Counted from the stretch's first letter, positions 45,116 through 53,889 are shown. The stretch is 64,000 nucleotides of DNA from Paenibacillus sp. J2TS4 (GCF_018403245.1 NZ_BOSH01000003.1:1-64000), one strand, 5' to 3'. The notes: generated by a model not told the origin, from the letters alone. Made by a program: numbers and translations.

Positions 45116-45430
45116 TGCATTTGGATCCTGATTAAGGCTATTGATTCAATTGAATAGCACGGGACTTTGCAAAGGAAGTTTATGTACAACCTGTTCATTG
45201 TGGTGAAACCCTCTTTCCAAATTTTATGAAGGAATGCAATAGTGCAGTCGATGGGTGACTTTTGATCTCATTTCGACAGATCTACTGCAAATATAAAGTA
45301 GATTCGGCCATTCAGGCCCGAAATTGGATTTATCGAAAGACTTTACTGTATGATTGCAGTCGATGATTGAAAAAGAGCGGATTCCGGTCAAAAGTAATGT
45401 ATGATTGCGGTCGATTGTCAGCGCTGCTCC
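45116..45430 (+). other. Rearranged junction with short direct repeats
   Basis: No gene is supported. TGTATGATTGCAGTCGAT (45347-45364) recurs as TGTATGATTGCGGTCGAT (45398-45415), 51 bp apart, with a shorter relative (AGTGCAGTCGAT) near 45241. They border the broken 5' end of the next reading frame. Confidence 0.5.
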
Positions 45431-46224
45431 TTCGCCTACACGCGGAGCCGCAAACAGTACGTTTTGAGTATAAGAAGACAGACCGGACGGCTCCAGTCAC
45501 AGCTGCTGCAATTTCGCCGGAACAGCCGGATGGGCAGAATGGCTGGTACAAACAGCCGGTAACGGTCAGCCTGACGCCGGAGGATGAGGAATCTGGCATT
45601 GCGCAAACCGAATACAGCCTGGATGGCGGTACGAGCTGGCAGACCTATACGCAGCCGCTTGTTTTTGACAAGGATGGCCGCTACAGCGTCAGCTACCGTT
45701 CGACAGACAGGGAAGGAAACGTGGAAGAGGCGAAGGCGGTCAGCTTCCAGATCGATGCAGCCCCTCCTGTCATCACGATCGCTTCTCCGGTTGACGGAAC
45801 GTATACGAGCGCCGAGCAAGTAACGCTGCAGTTCGCAGTAAGCGACGCTTTATCGGGCGCAGATGTCTCCAAGACTGTGGCGCTGCTGGATGGCAAAGCA
45901 GTGCAGGCCAGTGCTGTGATCGACTTGTACCAGCTGGAGCCGGGAATGCATGAATTTATGGTTACGGCCGCTGATTTGGCGGGCAATACGGCAAGCAGAA
46001 CCGTTCGTTTCCAAGTTGCCGCTAGTCTGGACAGCTTGAAGGCGCTAGTGCAAAAATTTTATAACGACGGCTGGATCGACAATAAAGGGATTGCCAACAG
46101 CCTGCAGAGCAAGCTGGAGCAAGGCAATGCCAAAAGCTTTATCAATCAGGTAGAGGCGCAAGCCGGCAAACATATTGCCAGCGAAGCAGCGACGATTTTG
46201 CTGCGCATCGCGCGGGCGCTATAA
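45367..46224 (+). pseudogene. 5'-truncated surface protein remnant with FIMAH domain
   Basis: The open frame runs to 285 codons from a TTG at 45367, but there is no ribosome site or signal peptide, and recognisable protein begins only near 45445. It then encodes two Ig-like modules (APVTAAAISPEQPDGQNGWY; PPVITIASPVDGTYTSAEQV) and a C-terminal FIMAH-type helical domain (LKALVQKFYNDGWIDNKGIA). Such modules normally end large secreted glycosidases or lyases. I read it as the 3' end of a lost gene whose catalytic part was deleted, perhaps through the direct repeats upstream. Confidence 0.72.
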
Positions 46225-46242
46225 CAAAACATACAATCTACA

Positions 46243-46277
46243 GGCGAACGAACCTCCTTTGTTAAGGGGGTTCGTTT
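46243..46277 (+). terminator. Terminator after the FIMAH remnant
   Basis: CGAACCTCCTT and AAGGGGGTTCG form a stem with a short loop, followed by TTTT. Confidence 0.8.
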
Positions 46278-46365
46278 TATGTGATTTTTTTATTGCGGCA
46301 AAATCGTTATCAGGATAGTACAGGACACATACATATACGATAAAGCTATGGCGGGAGGAATCGGC

Positions 46366-47715
46366 ATGGTCGCATGGGAGTGGGGAAGGGTGATCAAGGA
46401 TTCGGAGCGGAGAGGGGGCTATCAGGAAGTATGGGTGCGACTTGCCCGTGACTTGAGCCTGACTAAAGCAGTTGTATATACGAAGCTCCATTCCCCTGTT
46501 ATTCCGGGTGATACCGTATTGCTTAACCGGACCGCTGCGGATTTGCAGCTAGGGAGCGGGGGAGTTGATTTCGTCAACGCGGTGATCCGCGACGGCGAAT
46601 GGATTCGACAGTCGGCGCACGGGCGAGCCCAATGGTCCATTCGCTGTCTGGAAGCGGAGGAAAGGCTCTCCGAGCGATGGGCCGCCGGATTCGACAGGCC
46701 GATCATCGCCACCGCGGTAAAGCAAGGGGCCCCTGCCGATGATAGCGATCGAAGCCAGTCATCCTTGCCGCAGTCGGAAGCTGGATCAGAGGTGAGCAGC
46801 TACCCCAGCAAGCGGAAAGACGGCCATATCATGAAGCTGCGCTATACCCCGATACAGACTGCGGTTCTTGCAGCAGAGGAAGAAGGAAGCGAGCACCATC
46901 AGCTCTTTACGGAAGAGCGCAGCCTGGAGGGCACACCTGTATTGATCGGTGAGCTTCACAGCATGCTGCCGGTCGCGATGTGCTGGCTTCGATCTTTGGC
47001 TCGGGCCGAATATGCGGATCGGATGCCAAGGGTCGTCTATGTCATGACTGACGGAGGGGCCTTGCCGCTCGCCTTCAGCAGCCATGTTTCCTTGATGACC
47101 GACAGCGGCTGGTTGGCCGGGACGGTCACTTATGGTCATGCGATTGGAGGCGATATTGAAGCCGTCAATAAATATACGGCTCTTTTGGCTGCCAAACATA
47201 TTCTCGAAGCCGATCTGATTATCGTGACGATGGGCCCGGGAATTGCCGGAACCGGAACGATCTACGGCTACAGCGGGATAGAAGCGGGGGAAGTCCTTAA
47301 TGCCGCCGCTGTTCTCGGGGGCCGCCCCATCGTTATTCCGAGACTCAGCTTTGCCGATCCGAGGGAACGCCACCACGGGTTAAGCCATCATATCCTGACC
47401 ACCTTGACGAAGGTCGCTGCGCATCGGGCTATGCTGCCCTTGCCGGAAGATTTGGAGCCGTGGCAAAAAAATCGGATTAACAAGCAGGCAGAACAATCCG
47501 GCTGTACCGATCAGCATGAATTATTATGGCTGGGCGGAAATACCCGTGCTTTATTGGAGGAATCCTTGCGGGCCTATCCTAAGCCTATTCTGACGATGGG
47601 AAGGGGATGGGACGAGGATCCCGCTTTCTTCCTCGGCGCAGCCGCTGCCGCTCATCTCGGCTGGCATCTATGGAGGTATCCCTATTATCAAGCCGGGTCA
47701 GAGAGTCGTGGGTGA
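46366..47715 (+). CDS. DUF3866 family protein
   Basis: A 449-residue cytoplasmic protein of the DUF3866 family, which is widespread in Firmicutes and has no assigned function. Family text includes MKLRYTPIQTAVLAAEEEGS, LHSMLPVAMCWLRSLA and DLIIVTMGPGIAGTGTIYGY followed by SGIEAGEVLNAAA. A Ser/Asp/Gln-rich insertion lies at about residues 122-152. GGGAGG at 46353-46358 supports the ATG at 46366. Its last 131 bp are overlapped in antisense by the mciZ frame. Confidence 0.82.
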   Translation: MVAWEWGRVIKDSERRGGYQEVWVRLARDLSLTKAVVYTKLHSPVIPGDTVLLNRTAADLQLGSGGVDFVNAVIRDGEWIRQSAHGRAQWSIRCLEAEERLSERWAAGFDRPIIATAVKQGAPADDSDRSQSSLPQSEAGSEVSSYPSKRKDGHIMKLRYTPIQTAVLAAEEEGSEHHQLFTEERSLEGTPVLIGELHSMLPVAMCWLRSLARAEYADRMPRVVYVMTDGGALPLAFSSHVSLMTDSGWLAGTVTYGHAIGGDIEAVNKYTALLAAKHILEADLIIVTMGPGIAGTGTIYGYSGIEAGEVLNAAAVLGGRPIVIPRLSFADPRERHHGLSHHILTTLTKVAAHRAMLPLPEDLEPWQKNRINKQAEQSGCTDQHELLWLGGNTRALLEESLRAYPKPILTMGRGWDEDPAFFLGAAAAAHLGWHLWRYPYYQAGSESRG

Positions 47716-47845
47716 GGCCTGTCAGCCATTCGGACAGAGATCGCTGTCCCCCATCGGTATGGTTGATCGTCCGCTTTAGGTAATGGCGGATTTCCCAAGC
47801 TTTTCCGACCAGTCTCAGCTGGTCATGGACGGTATAACTTTTCAT
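47585..47845 (-). CDS. mciZ: MciZ-like FtsZ ring inhibitor with extended tail
   Basis: The first 45 or so residues match MciZ, the 40-residue mother-cell peptide that caps FtsZ filaments during B. subtilis sporulation. The shared block LVGKAWEIR (about residues 12-20) is followed by HYLKRTINHT and SLSEWLTG. In B. subtilis the gene also neighbours nudF. Here no stop follows the MciZ core; the frame runs on to 86 residues, with about 43 codons antisense to the 3' end of the DUF3866 gene. AGGGCAGG lies upstream of the ATG at 47845. The core assignment is good, but the tail's expression is unproven. Confidence 0.75.
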   Translation of the reverse strand: MKSYTVHDQLRLVGKAWEIRHYLKRTINHTDGGQRSLSEWLTGLTHDSLTRLDNRDTSIDASRDERQRLRRGRKRDPRPIPFPSSE

Positions 47846-47874
47846 TTGACCTGCCCTCATTCCTGTTAGGATCG

Positions 47875-47883
47875 TGGTATAAT
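47875..47883 (+). promoter_or_regulatory. Extended -10 promoter of nudF
   Basis: TGGTATAAT has an exact TATAAT at 47878-47883 with a TGn extension. No clear -35 is present. The start would lie about 50 nt before nudF. The region is shared with the divergent mciZ gene. Confidence 0.5.
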
Positions 47884-47941
47884 AAAAAGATATGGAATGG
47901 CAGGACAAGTTATACTCACATTTTGGAAAAGAGGGATTGAC

Positions 47942-48502
47942 ATGACATCCGCCAACAATAAATTTGAAGAAGTAACGCTGGAAAGCGAGAAAATTTTTGA
48001 AGGAAAGGTGATTTCACTGCAGGTGGATCGGGTACGGTTGCCAAATGGGGAAACCGCAGCCCGGGAAATCGTCAGACATCCTGGCGCGGTCTGCATCCTG
48101 GCGCTGTTGGATGATAAAATGCTCGTAGTCGAACAGTACCGCAAGCCGCTAGGCAGGAGCCAGGTTGAAATTCCGGCAGGCAAGCTGGACCCGGGCGAAG
48201 AGCCTGTCGATGCGGCCAAGCGGGAATTGGAGGAAGAAACCGGATATCGCTGCGGCTCCATCCGGCCTATCAGCTCCTTCTATACATCGCCAGGCTTTGC
48301 CGACGAGCTGCTGCATTTATTCGTCGCTGAAGATCTGGTGCCGGGAGAGGCCAAGCTGGATGAAGATGAATTTCTCGACTGCGAAGCGCTGACGCTCGAG
48401 GAAGCGAAGCAGTATATTGCCGATTGCCGCATCAGCGATGCCAAGACAATCGCGGCCGTATATGCGTGGCAGATTTATCGGCTGACGGGGTCCTTCCTGT
48501 GA
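47942..48502 (+). CDS. nudF: ADP-ribose pyrophosphatase (Nudix)
   Basis: A 186-residue Nudix hydrolase that splits ADP-ribose to AMP and ribose 5-phosphate. The Nudix box, GX5EX7REUXEEXGU, is complete: GKLDPGEEPVDAAKRELEEE then TGY (about residues 80-102). GAGGGATTGAC precedes the ATG at 47942; an upstream ATG at 47897 is unsupported. Its stop overlaps the GTG of the next gene (GTGA), indicating coupling. Confidence 0.92.
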   Translation: MTSANNKFEEVTLESEKIFEGKVISLQVDRVRLPNGETAAREIVRHPGAVCILALLDDKMLVVEQYRKPLGRSQVEIPAGKLDPGEEPVDAAKRELEEETGYRCGSIRPISSFYTSPGFADELLHLFVAEDLVPGEAKLDEDEFLDCEALTLEEAKQYIADCRISDAKTIAAVYAWQIYRLTGSFL

Positions 48503-49677
48503 ACCGTTATTTTGTCGATCTGCACATTCATATCGGAAGAACGGAGAAAGGCAGCGCGGTGAAGATCAGCGCAGCCCGCAACCTGACCTTTTATAATATT
48601 GCCAAAGAAGCATCGGAGCGCAAAGGGATAGAAATGATCGGTATTATTGACAGTCAATCCCCCACCGTGCAGGAAGAGATTATCGCTTATTTGGACAAGG
48701 GTGAAATGAGCGAGATCGCCGGGGGCGGCATTCGCTACCACGATACGACCATTATGCTCGGCAGCGAGATTGAAGTTCGCGATCCAGGGATGGGCCCCGC
48801 ACACCTTCTGGCCTATTTGCCGACCCTCGACGATATGCGCCGGTTCACGGAGTGGATGAGCAAGCATATGAAAAATGTGGGGCTCAGCTCACAGCGCATC
48901 TACGTTCCGGCCAGGGTGCTTCAGCAGGAAGTCATAGCTCGCGGCGGCATCGTTATTCCCGCCCACATCTTTACCCCGCATAAGAGCGTCTATGGGAGCT
49001 GCACATCCCGGATTTCCGAGCTGCTGGATCCCGACAACGTTGCGGCGGTCGAATTGGGGCTAAGCTCCGATACGGAAATGGCCGGCGGAATCTCCGAACT
49101 GGATCCGCTGTCCTTCGTAACGAATTCCGACGCCCATTCCCTGGGTAAAATCGGCCGTGAATATAACCAGATGGCAATGAAGGAGCCTTCCTTCCAGGAA
49201 CTGGTTCTCGCCTTGTCCGGCCGGGAAGGAAGAGCGGTCACCGCCAATTATGGATTGAATCCGCGGCTTGGCAAGTATCACCGGACTTTCTGTTCCCAAT
49301 GTGACACGATTCTCGAGGAATCCCATTCGGCGGAAGAGCGGTGCCCCTGCTGCGGCAGCCGCAAAATAGTACGCGGAGTCTGGGACCGGATCATGGAGCT
49401 GTCTGACCGGGATTCAGCACCCACCGGGATTGTCCGGCCCCCCTATCACTTTCAGGTGCCGCTGGAGTTCATTCCCGGACTGGGCCCCGGCAAGCTCAAT
49501 CGTCTGCTGGACCGATTCGGCACCGAAATGAATGTTCTCCACCACGTCGCTCCGGAGCAGTTGGCGGAAGTCGTTGGAGAAGAAATCGCCGAATATATTA
49601 AGCAGGCCAGAGACGGGAAGCTGTCCGTGCAGGACGGCGGAGGCGGGCACTATGGAAAGGTTAACAAGCTGTCTTGA
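48499..49677 (+). CDS. yqxK: YqxK/EndoQ family PHP-domain protein
   Basis: A 392-residue protein with an N-terminal PHP metallo-phosphoesterase fold (RYFVDLHIHIGR at about residues 3-14; GSEIEVRDP; VTNSDAHSLGKIG at about 208-220), a four-cysteine zinc finger (CSQCDTI...CPCCGS, about 264-292) and a helix-hairpin-helix (FIPGLGPGKLNRLLDRFG, about 325-342). The layout is that of endonuclease Q homologues, which nick DNA beside deaminated bases in archaea and some Bacillales. The B. subtilis relative is YqxK. It starts at GTG overlapping the nudF stop. Confidence 0.88.
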   Translation: MNRYFVDLHIHIGRTEKGSAVKISAARNLTFYNIAKEASERKGIEMIGIIDSQSPTVQEEIIAYLDKGEMSEIAGGGIRYHDTTIMLGSEIEVRDPGMGPAHLLAYLPTLDDMRRFTEWMSKHMKNVGLSSQRIYVPARVLQQEVIARGGIVIPAHIFTPHKSVYGSCTSRISELLDPDNVAAVELGLSSDTEMAGGISELDPLSFVTNSDAHSLGKIGREYNQMAMKEPSFQELVLALSGREGRAVTANYGLNPRLGKYHRTFCSQCDTILEESHSAEERCPCCGSRKIVRGVWDRIMELSDRDSAPTGIVRPPYHFQVPLEFIPGLGPGKLNRLLDRFGTEMNVLHHVAPEQLAEVVGEEIAEYIKQARDGKLSVQDGGGGHYGKVNKLS

Positions 49678-49689
49678 TTTCGTTTGATA

Positions 49690-49718
49690 GAATACTTTTC
49701 CTCCTCATCTCATAAGAT
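49690..49718 (+). promoter_or_regulatory. Candidate sigma-E promoter of spoIIM
   Basis: GAATACT (49690-49696), 14 nt and CATAAGAT (49711-49718) resemble sigma-E elements; the CATAAG -10 is shared with the spoIIIA candidate at 3297. spoIIM is a known sigma-E gene in B. subtilis. Confidence 0.5.
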
Positions 49719-49747
49719 TCAATAATGGGACAAGAGGAGGAAGCCAC

Positions 49748-50416
49748 ATGCCGAAAGACCTGCGCATGTATTCAAAAGACCAGCTATCATACTATGTGTT
49801 CGTGTCGATACTGTTTATTACCGGGGTTATCTTTGGAGCGGTTATGGTCAATGCTCTGACGCTGGAGCAAAAGCAGGAGATTGTGCGGCATCTGGGCCAT
49901 TTTTTCCATACGATCGATACAGGTGCGGAGGGCGATGTTGCCGCCAAACAAACTTTTTTTCAGGCGGTATCGTTAAACCTGAAATGGGTAGCCTTGATCT
50001 GGATTCTGGGGTTGTCCGTCATCGGCCTGCCGTTTATCTTCGCCCTTGATTTTATCAAAGGAGTGCTGATTGGCTTTAGTGTCGGGTTTATGGTTGGCCA
50101 GTTTTCCTGGAAAGGCATGCTGTTCGCCCTTACATCGATAGCTCCCCAGAACATGGTTTTAATTCCGGTCATTGTGGCTGCCAGTGTTGCTGCGATGAGC
50201 TTCTCGATCCAACTGGTCAAAAATCGGTTCATTCAACGAACGGGAAGCGTCTATCCGCTTTTTATCAAATATTCGACAACGACCCTTACTCTAGCGCTCG
50301 CTGTCGTTATCGTCTCCCTTTTTGAAGCCTATGTCAGCCCAATCATGATGAAATGGGTAACCCCTTATCTGATTTCGCTCGCAGAGCTTCCGGAGAAGAT
50401 CGTCTCCCTCCTGTAG
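49748..50416 (+). CDS. spoIIM: Stage II sporulation protein M
   Basis: A 222-residue polytopic membrane protein (about five helices). With SpoIID and SpoIIP it drives septal peptidoglycan thinning and engulfment of the forespore. The conserved centre ALDFIKGVLIGFSVGFMVGQ (about 98-117) and TSIAPQNMVLIPVIVAAS are visible. AAGAGGAGG supports the ATG. It lies between yqxK and fur as in other Bacillales. Confidence 0.94.
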   Translation: MPKDLRMYSKDQLSYYVFVSILFITGVIFGAVMVNALTLEQKQEIVRHLGHFFHTIDTGAEGDVAAKQTFFQAVSLNLKWVALIWILGLSVIGLPFIFALDFIKGVLIGFSVGFMVGQFSWKGMLFALTSIAPQNMVLIPVIVAASVAAMSFSIQLVKNRFIQRTGSVYPLFIKYSTTTLTLALAVVIVSLFEAYVSPIMMKWVTPYLISLAELPEKIVSLL

Positions 50417-50493
50417 GGATCATTTATTGGAAGAACTTCAAATACTACTATAGAGAGGAATTCCTATTATTGGAAGCCTGTGCGGTAAAATGT

Positions 50494-50523
50494 TTGACTT
50501 TCCCTTCTACATCACCCTATAAT
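50494..50523 (+). promoter_or_regulatory. Sigma-A promoter of fur
   Basis: TTGACT (50494-50499), 18 nt and an exact TATAAT (50518-50523), about 55 nt before the fur start. I see no clear Fur-type box overlapping it. Confidence 0.78.
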
Positions 50524-50582
50524 GTTAAATAAATGACACGGGAAGCCGGTCATTGCTTTGCGGATTGGTAAGGGGGAGGAGA

Positions 50583-51071
50583 ATGGAAACGCGGATTGAG
50601 AAGATTAAACAGCAGCTTCAGTCTCAAGGTTACAAGTTGACTCCCCAGCGAGAAGCGACTGTTCGCGTTTTGTTGGAGAATGAAGAAGACCATCTGAGCG
50701 CAGAGGAAGTATTCATGCTGGTCAAGGATAAATACCCCGATATTGGTCTGGCAACCGTCTATCGAACCTTGGAATTGTTAAGCGAATTGCATGTATTGGA
50801 GAAAATGAACTTCGGCGATGGAGTGGCCCGTTACGATTTGCGTAACGATAGTTCTCATCACCACCATCACCACTTAATATGTGTTCAATGCGGGGCGGTA
50901 GATGAGATTATGGAAGATTGGCTCGGACCGCTGGAAGAAAGACTCGAGGAGGAATTCTCGTTTAAAGTGCTGGACCACCGATTGGACTTTCAAGGCATCT
51001 GTCACCGCTGCATCGGCAAAGGAAAAGAACAAACCGCCGCTCCGGTCAAAAGCAGAATTAAACACTCTTAA
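50583..51071 (+). CDS. fur: Ferric uptake regulator family repressor Fur
   Basis: A 162-residue metal-dependent repressor. The winged helix contains YKLTPQREATVRVLLENEED and DIGLATVYRTLELLSELHVL (about residues 53-72); the dimer domain has a run of six histidines (SSHHHHHHLICVQCGAVDEI, about 94-113), a CxxC pair and a second CHRC pair near residue 143 for structural zinc. Position between spoIIM and yqzK matches B. subtilis fur. GGGGGAGGAG precedes the ATG at 50583; the ATG at 50553 lies before this site. Confidence 0.92.
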   Translation: METRIEKIKQQLQSQGYKLTPQREATVRVLLENEEDHLSAEEVFMLVKDKYPDIGLATVYRTLELLSELHVLEKMNFGDGVARYDLRNDSSHHHHHHLICVQCGAVDEIMEDWLGPLEERLEEEFSFKVLDHRLDFQGICHRCIGKGKEQTAAPVKSRIKHS

Positions 51072-51096
51072 GCCCTGAGTTAGCTGGAGAGTGTTT
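51062..51096 (+). terminator. Terminator after fur
   Basis: ACACTCTT (in the last fur codons) and AGAGTGTT form the stem, followed by TTTTTG and another T-run a few bases later. Confidence 0.8.
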
Positions 51097-51228
51097 TTTG
51101 TTGCTTTTTTGCTAATACATATTTTCATTATGGCTGCCGAAACCTATGAATGTTCTAAGGCTGATGAAATAAACCGGATCGGTGAAAGAGTCAAGGCGTT
51201 TTTTGTACCGAAAGAGAGGAGATAGGTT

Positions 51229-52344
51229 ATGATTATTGGCGTTCCAAAAGAGATTAAAGACAATGAATACAGAGTATCGTTGACACCTGCGGGGGCATCG
51301 GTGCTGTCCGGGAAAGGACACCAGGTGCTGGTGGAAGCCAGTGCCGGTCAAGGAAGCGGATTTACCGACGAGGAATATCGTCAGGCAGGGGCAAGCATCG
51401 TGAATGATGCGGCAGAGGTATGGGCCCGTTCGGAAATGATTATGAAAGTAAAGGAACCGCTTGCTTCGGAATTTGGTTACTTTCGCAGCGGTTTGATTTT
51501 GTTTACCTATCTTCATCTGGCCGCAGCGGAAGCTTTGGCGCACAAGCTGGTGGAAACCGGAGTGACCTCTGTAGCGTATGAGACCATCCAGCTTCCTAAT
51601 GGAAGTCTTCCCTTATTGACGCCTATGAGTGAAGTGGCTGGACGGATGTCGGTTCAATTAGGTGCGCGGTTTTTGGAGCATTTTCATGGCGGGAGCGGGG
51701 TTTTGCTTGGAGGCGTTCCGGGGGTTCCTCCGGCAGACGTCGTCATTCTTGGCGGAGGGATCGTCGGTGCGAACGCGGCCAAAATAGCTCTTGGCATGGG
51801 AGCTAATGTGGTCATCGTCGAAAAAAGCGCGGATCGGATGCGTTATTTGGATGACGTATTTGGCGGCAGGCTTCATACGTTAATGTCCAATTCGTATAAT
51901 ATTGCCGAAGCGGTTCGTAAGGCGGATCTGCTGATCGGAGCCGTTCTGATTCCAGGCGCTAAGGCGCCCAAGCTGGTTACGGAAGAGATGGTCAGCACCA
52001 TGAAACCGGGAGCGGTTATTGTCGATGTGGCGATTGATCAGGGAGGAACGATTGCCACAATCAATCGGGCAACAACGCATAGCCAGCCTACCTATGTGAA
52101 GCATGGAGTGGTCCACTACGCGGTGCCGAACATTCCTGGAGCGGTTCCTCGCACGTCTACGCTGGCGCTGACCAATGTCACTCTACCTTACGCAATGGAG
52201 CTTGCCGGTTCCGGGGTGGAGGAAGCCGCCCGATTAAATTCGGCGCTTGCTTTTGGACTCAATACTTACCGTGGAGCGGTAACGCATCCGGCTATTGCTC
52301 AAGCGGTATCACTGCCCTATACGAAGCTTTCTGACCTCTTGTAA
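51229..52344 (+). CDS. ald: Alanine dehydrogenase
   Basis: A 371-residue NAD enzyme that interconverts L-alanine and pyruvate plus ammonia, used in alanine catabolism and spore formation. The N terminus MIIGVPKEIKDNEYRVSLTP carries the substrate Arg; MKVKEPLASEF and THLHLAAAE-type text (FTYLHLAAAEALAH) include active-site Lys and His. The NAD fold is VVILGGGIVGANAAKIALGM (about 167-186). GAGAGGAG precedes the ATG. Its placement between fur and yqzK differs from B. subtilis. Confidence 0.95.
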   Translation: MIIGVPKEIKDNEYRVSLTPAGASVLSGKGHQVLVEASAGQGSGFTDEEYRQAGASIVNDAAEVWARSEMIMKVKEPLASEFGYFRSGLILFTYLHLAAAEALAHKLVETGVTSVAYETIQLPNGSLPLLTPMSEVAGRMSVQLGARFLEHFHGGSGVLLGGVPGVPPADVVILGGGIVGANAAKIALGMGANVVIVEKSADRMRYLDDVFGGRLHTLMSNSYNIAEAVRKADLLIGAVLIPGAKAPKLVTEEMVSTMKPGAVIVDVAIDQGGTIATINRATTHSQPTYVKHGVVHYAVPNIPGAVPRTSTLALTNVTLPYAMELAGSGVEEAARLNSALAFGLNTYRGAVTHPAIAQAVSLPYTKLSDLL

Positions 52345-52459
52345 GGCAAGTTCATAAGTAGTCATTCAACTATTTTCCGGCTCTTGAAGGGTCCGAGCAT
52401 ACCCGGACGGACAAGATCATAAGTATATCCATAACAGGGAATGGATGGAGGAATGCGTA

Positions 52460-52693
52460 ATGATCTTGTCGGTCCGTAAATGGGTGCAGAGATTTAAATT
52501 TCTGGTCACTTTCGTAATTCTTACTTATTTGATGTATCTATTGCTAGCCGTCATTACCGAATGGATTCAGCCTATGGACAGATACCGCGAGCCCGGGGGC
52601 AGGGCAGTTAAGGTTTTTCATCCGGGTGACCCGGCCACGCATCCGGATGGAATGATCGACAGGCTGCGAATGTTCTACTGGTATGGCCAATAG
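52460..52693 (+). CDS. yqzK: YqzK-like DUF4227 membrane protein
   Basis: A 77-residue protein with one N-terminal membrane helix (about residues 12-32) and an extracytoplasmic part containing YREPGGRAVKVF, the conserved DUF4227/YqzK text. Its place after fur and before xerD is as in B. subtilis. GGAGG at 52447-52451 points to the ATG at 52460. The 3' end is imperfectly repeated just after the stop. Function unknown. Confidence 0.8.
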   Translation: MILSVRKWVQRFKFLVTFVILTYLMYLLLAVITEWIQPMDRYREPGGRAVKVFHPGDPATHPDGMIDRLRMFYWYGQ

Positions 52694-52725
52694 TCGCAAG
52701 CTGTCAATGTTCTACTGGTATAGCC
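52669..52725 (+). repeat. Short direct duplication at the yqzK 3' end
   Basis: AATGTTCTACTGGTATGGCC (52669-52688) is repeated as AATGTTCTACTGGTATAGCC (52706-52725). The first copy is within yqzK, the second beyond its stop. Confidence 0.7.
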
Positions 52726-52786
52726 GGGAGATCGTCGATCCTGCATCTTGTCCAAAGGGCAGGATACTTGATTGTGCCAGGATGAA

Positions 52787-53605
52787 TTACAACTGAACAA
52801 TCATTCCGTCATAAGCAACCTGAATTCCGTCAGGCTGGAAGATTTGCACCAAATCATCGTGAAGCAATCCGCAATTATGAGAAAAATGGGTTGCAAAAAC
52901 AACGGAGTTCTCTCCCAAATTACTCTCCTCCTGCAACCGCCGCTTTACCTCCCGCACGGTCTCCACGTTCATGTGGTTGATTTCCCGCTTGCTTGTCGTC
53001 AGTTGTCCATTAGTGCAATCTAACAGCGCCAGATCGATTGGCTTTCCCTGCAGCCATTGCCAGGTTTCTTCCGGAAACCACCCCGTATCATGTCCGTGAA
53101 GCATATGTTTTCCATTCTTCTCGATATAGTATAAATAACACGTCTCGTAGCGGTCATGATCGGCCAGCAGCGGAGTGACGCTCGCCTCGCCTAACTTAAT
53201 CGTATGATAGGGGAGCAGGCGATGGTAGGACAGACGTTTGCTGTGTGCAGGCAGCACTTGGCGCGTTTTATGGATGACCAGGTCGTTTCCGTAAATTTTC
53301 AGCGCATGCTCGAATCCGTGGGCATACCCTTCGATTCGGTTGTGCAGATCTTCGGGGCAAAAATGATCATAATGAGTGTGCGTAAACAGCAAATGCTCGA
53401 TCACGGTAAGATCAATCTGGTCTCTGAAGGCGTGTAACAAGGTGTCCGCGGGATAATCAATTTTAATAGTATCGTCGATAATGACAGAGCTGCGTGTGCG
53501 GATATTTCGCCCGCCCAGCTTCCTAGCTTTTTCGCAATGGGTGCATTTGCAGTGCGGACTAGGGAATCCTTCCGCCGCCGCTGTTCCTAGTACGTGGATT
53601 TTCAT
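52787..53605 (-). CDS. MBL fold metallo-hydrolase (PhnP/PqqB-like)
   Basis: A 272-residue metallo-beta-lactamase-fold protein. It has the metal motif THTHYDHF (about residues 76-83, HxHxDH form) and further ligands in LLADHDRYE and LDCTNG. It also has the N-terminal CKCTHC cysteine cluster (about 21-26), typical of PhnP/PqqB relatives that bind an extra zinc. The real substrate is unknown. The ATG at 53605 follows GAAAGGGG; longer in-frame starts add an unconserved 52 residues. It converges on yqzK. Confidence 0.82.
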   Translation of the reverse strand: MKIHVLGTAAAEGFPSPHCKCTHCEKARKLGGRNIRTRSSVIIDDTIKIDYPADTLLHAFRDQIDLTVIEHLLFTHTHYDHFCPEDLHNRIEGYAHGFEHALKIYGNDLVIHKTRQVLPAHSKRLSYHRLLPYHTIKLGEASVTPLLADHDRYETCYLYYIEKNGKHMLHGHDTGWFPEETWQWLQGKPIDLALLDCTNGQLTTSKREINHMNVETVREVKRRLQEESNLGENSVVFATHFSHNCGLLHDDLVQIFQPDGIQVAYDGMIVQL

Positions 53606-53889
53606 GTCGCAAAAAACCCCTTTCTTTATTAAGAGGATATACAAAATTAGTCCGGAAGCGGAATCGCTTCCAAGCCTGATATATTGAATCATATCATATG
53701 AAGAATCGATTTCCAGCACTTTTTGCCGGGAGTCGTCTTTTTGTGTTGGTTGGAAAATCAAGCAGGAAAGAACGAAATAATGGCGAATTTTAGTATATTA
53801 GCTGCAGTTATGTTTACGAAGCTTTTGGCGATGAAACCGTCAACCGAACTAAAGCTTATACTATTTGAGGGTTGGGAGTTTAGGTTATA

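Noticed and set aside
47846..47908. Longer N terminus for the mciZ frame starting near 47908
   Set aside because: The extra residues lie upstream of the MciZ core and the ribosome site at 47845, and would cover the nudF promoter.
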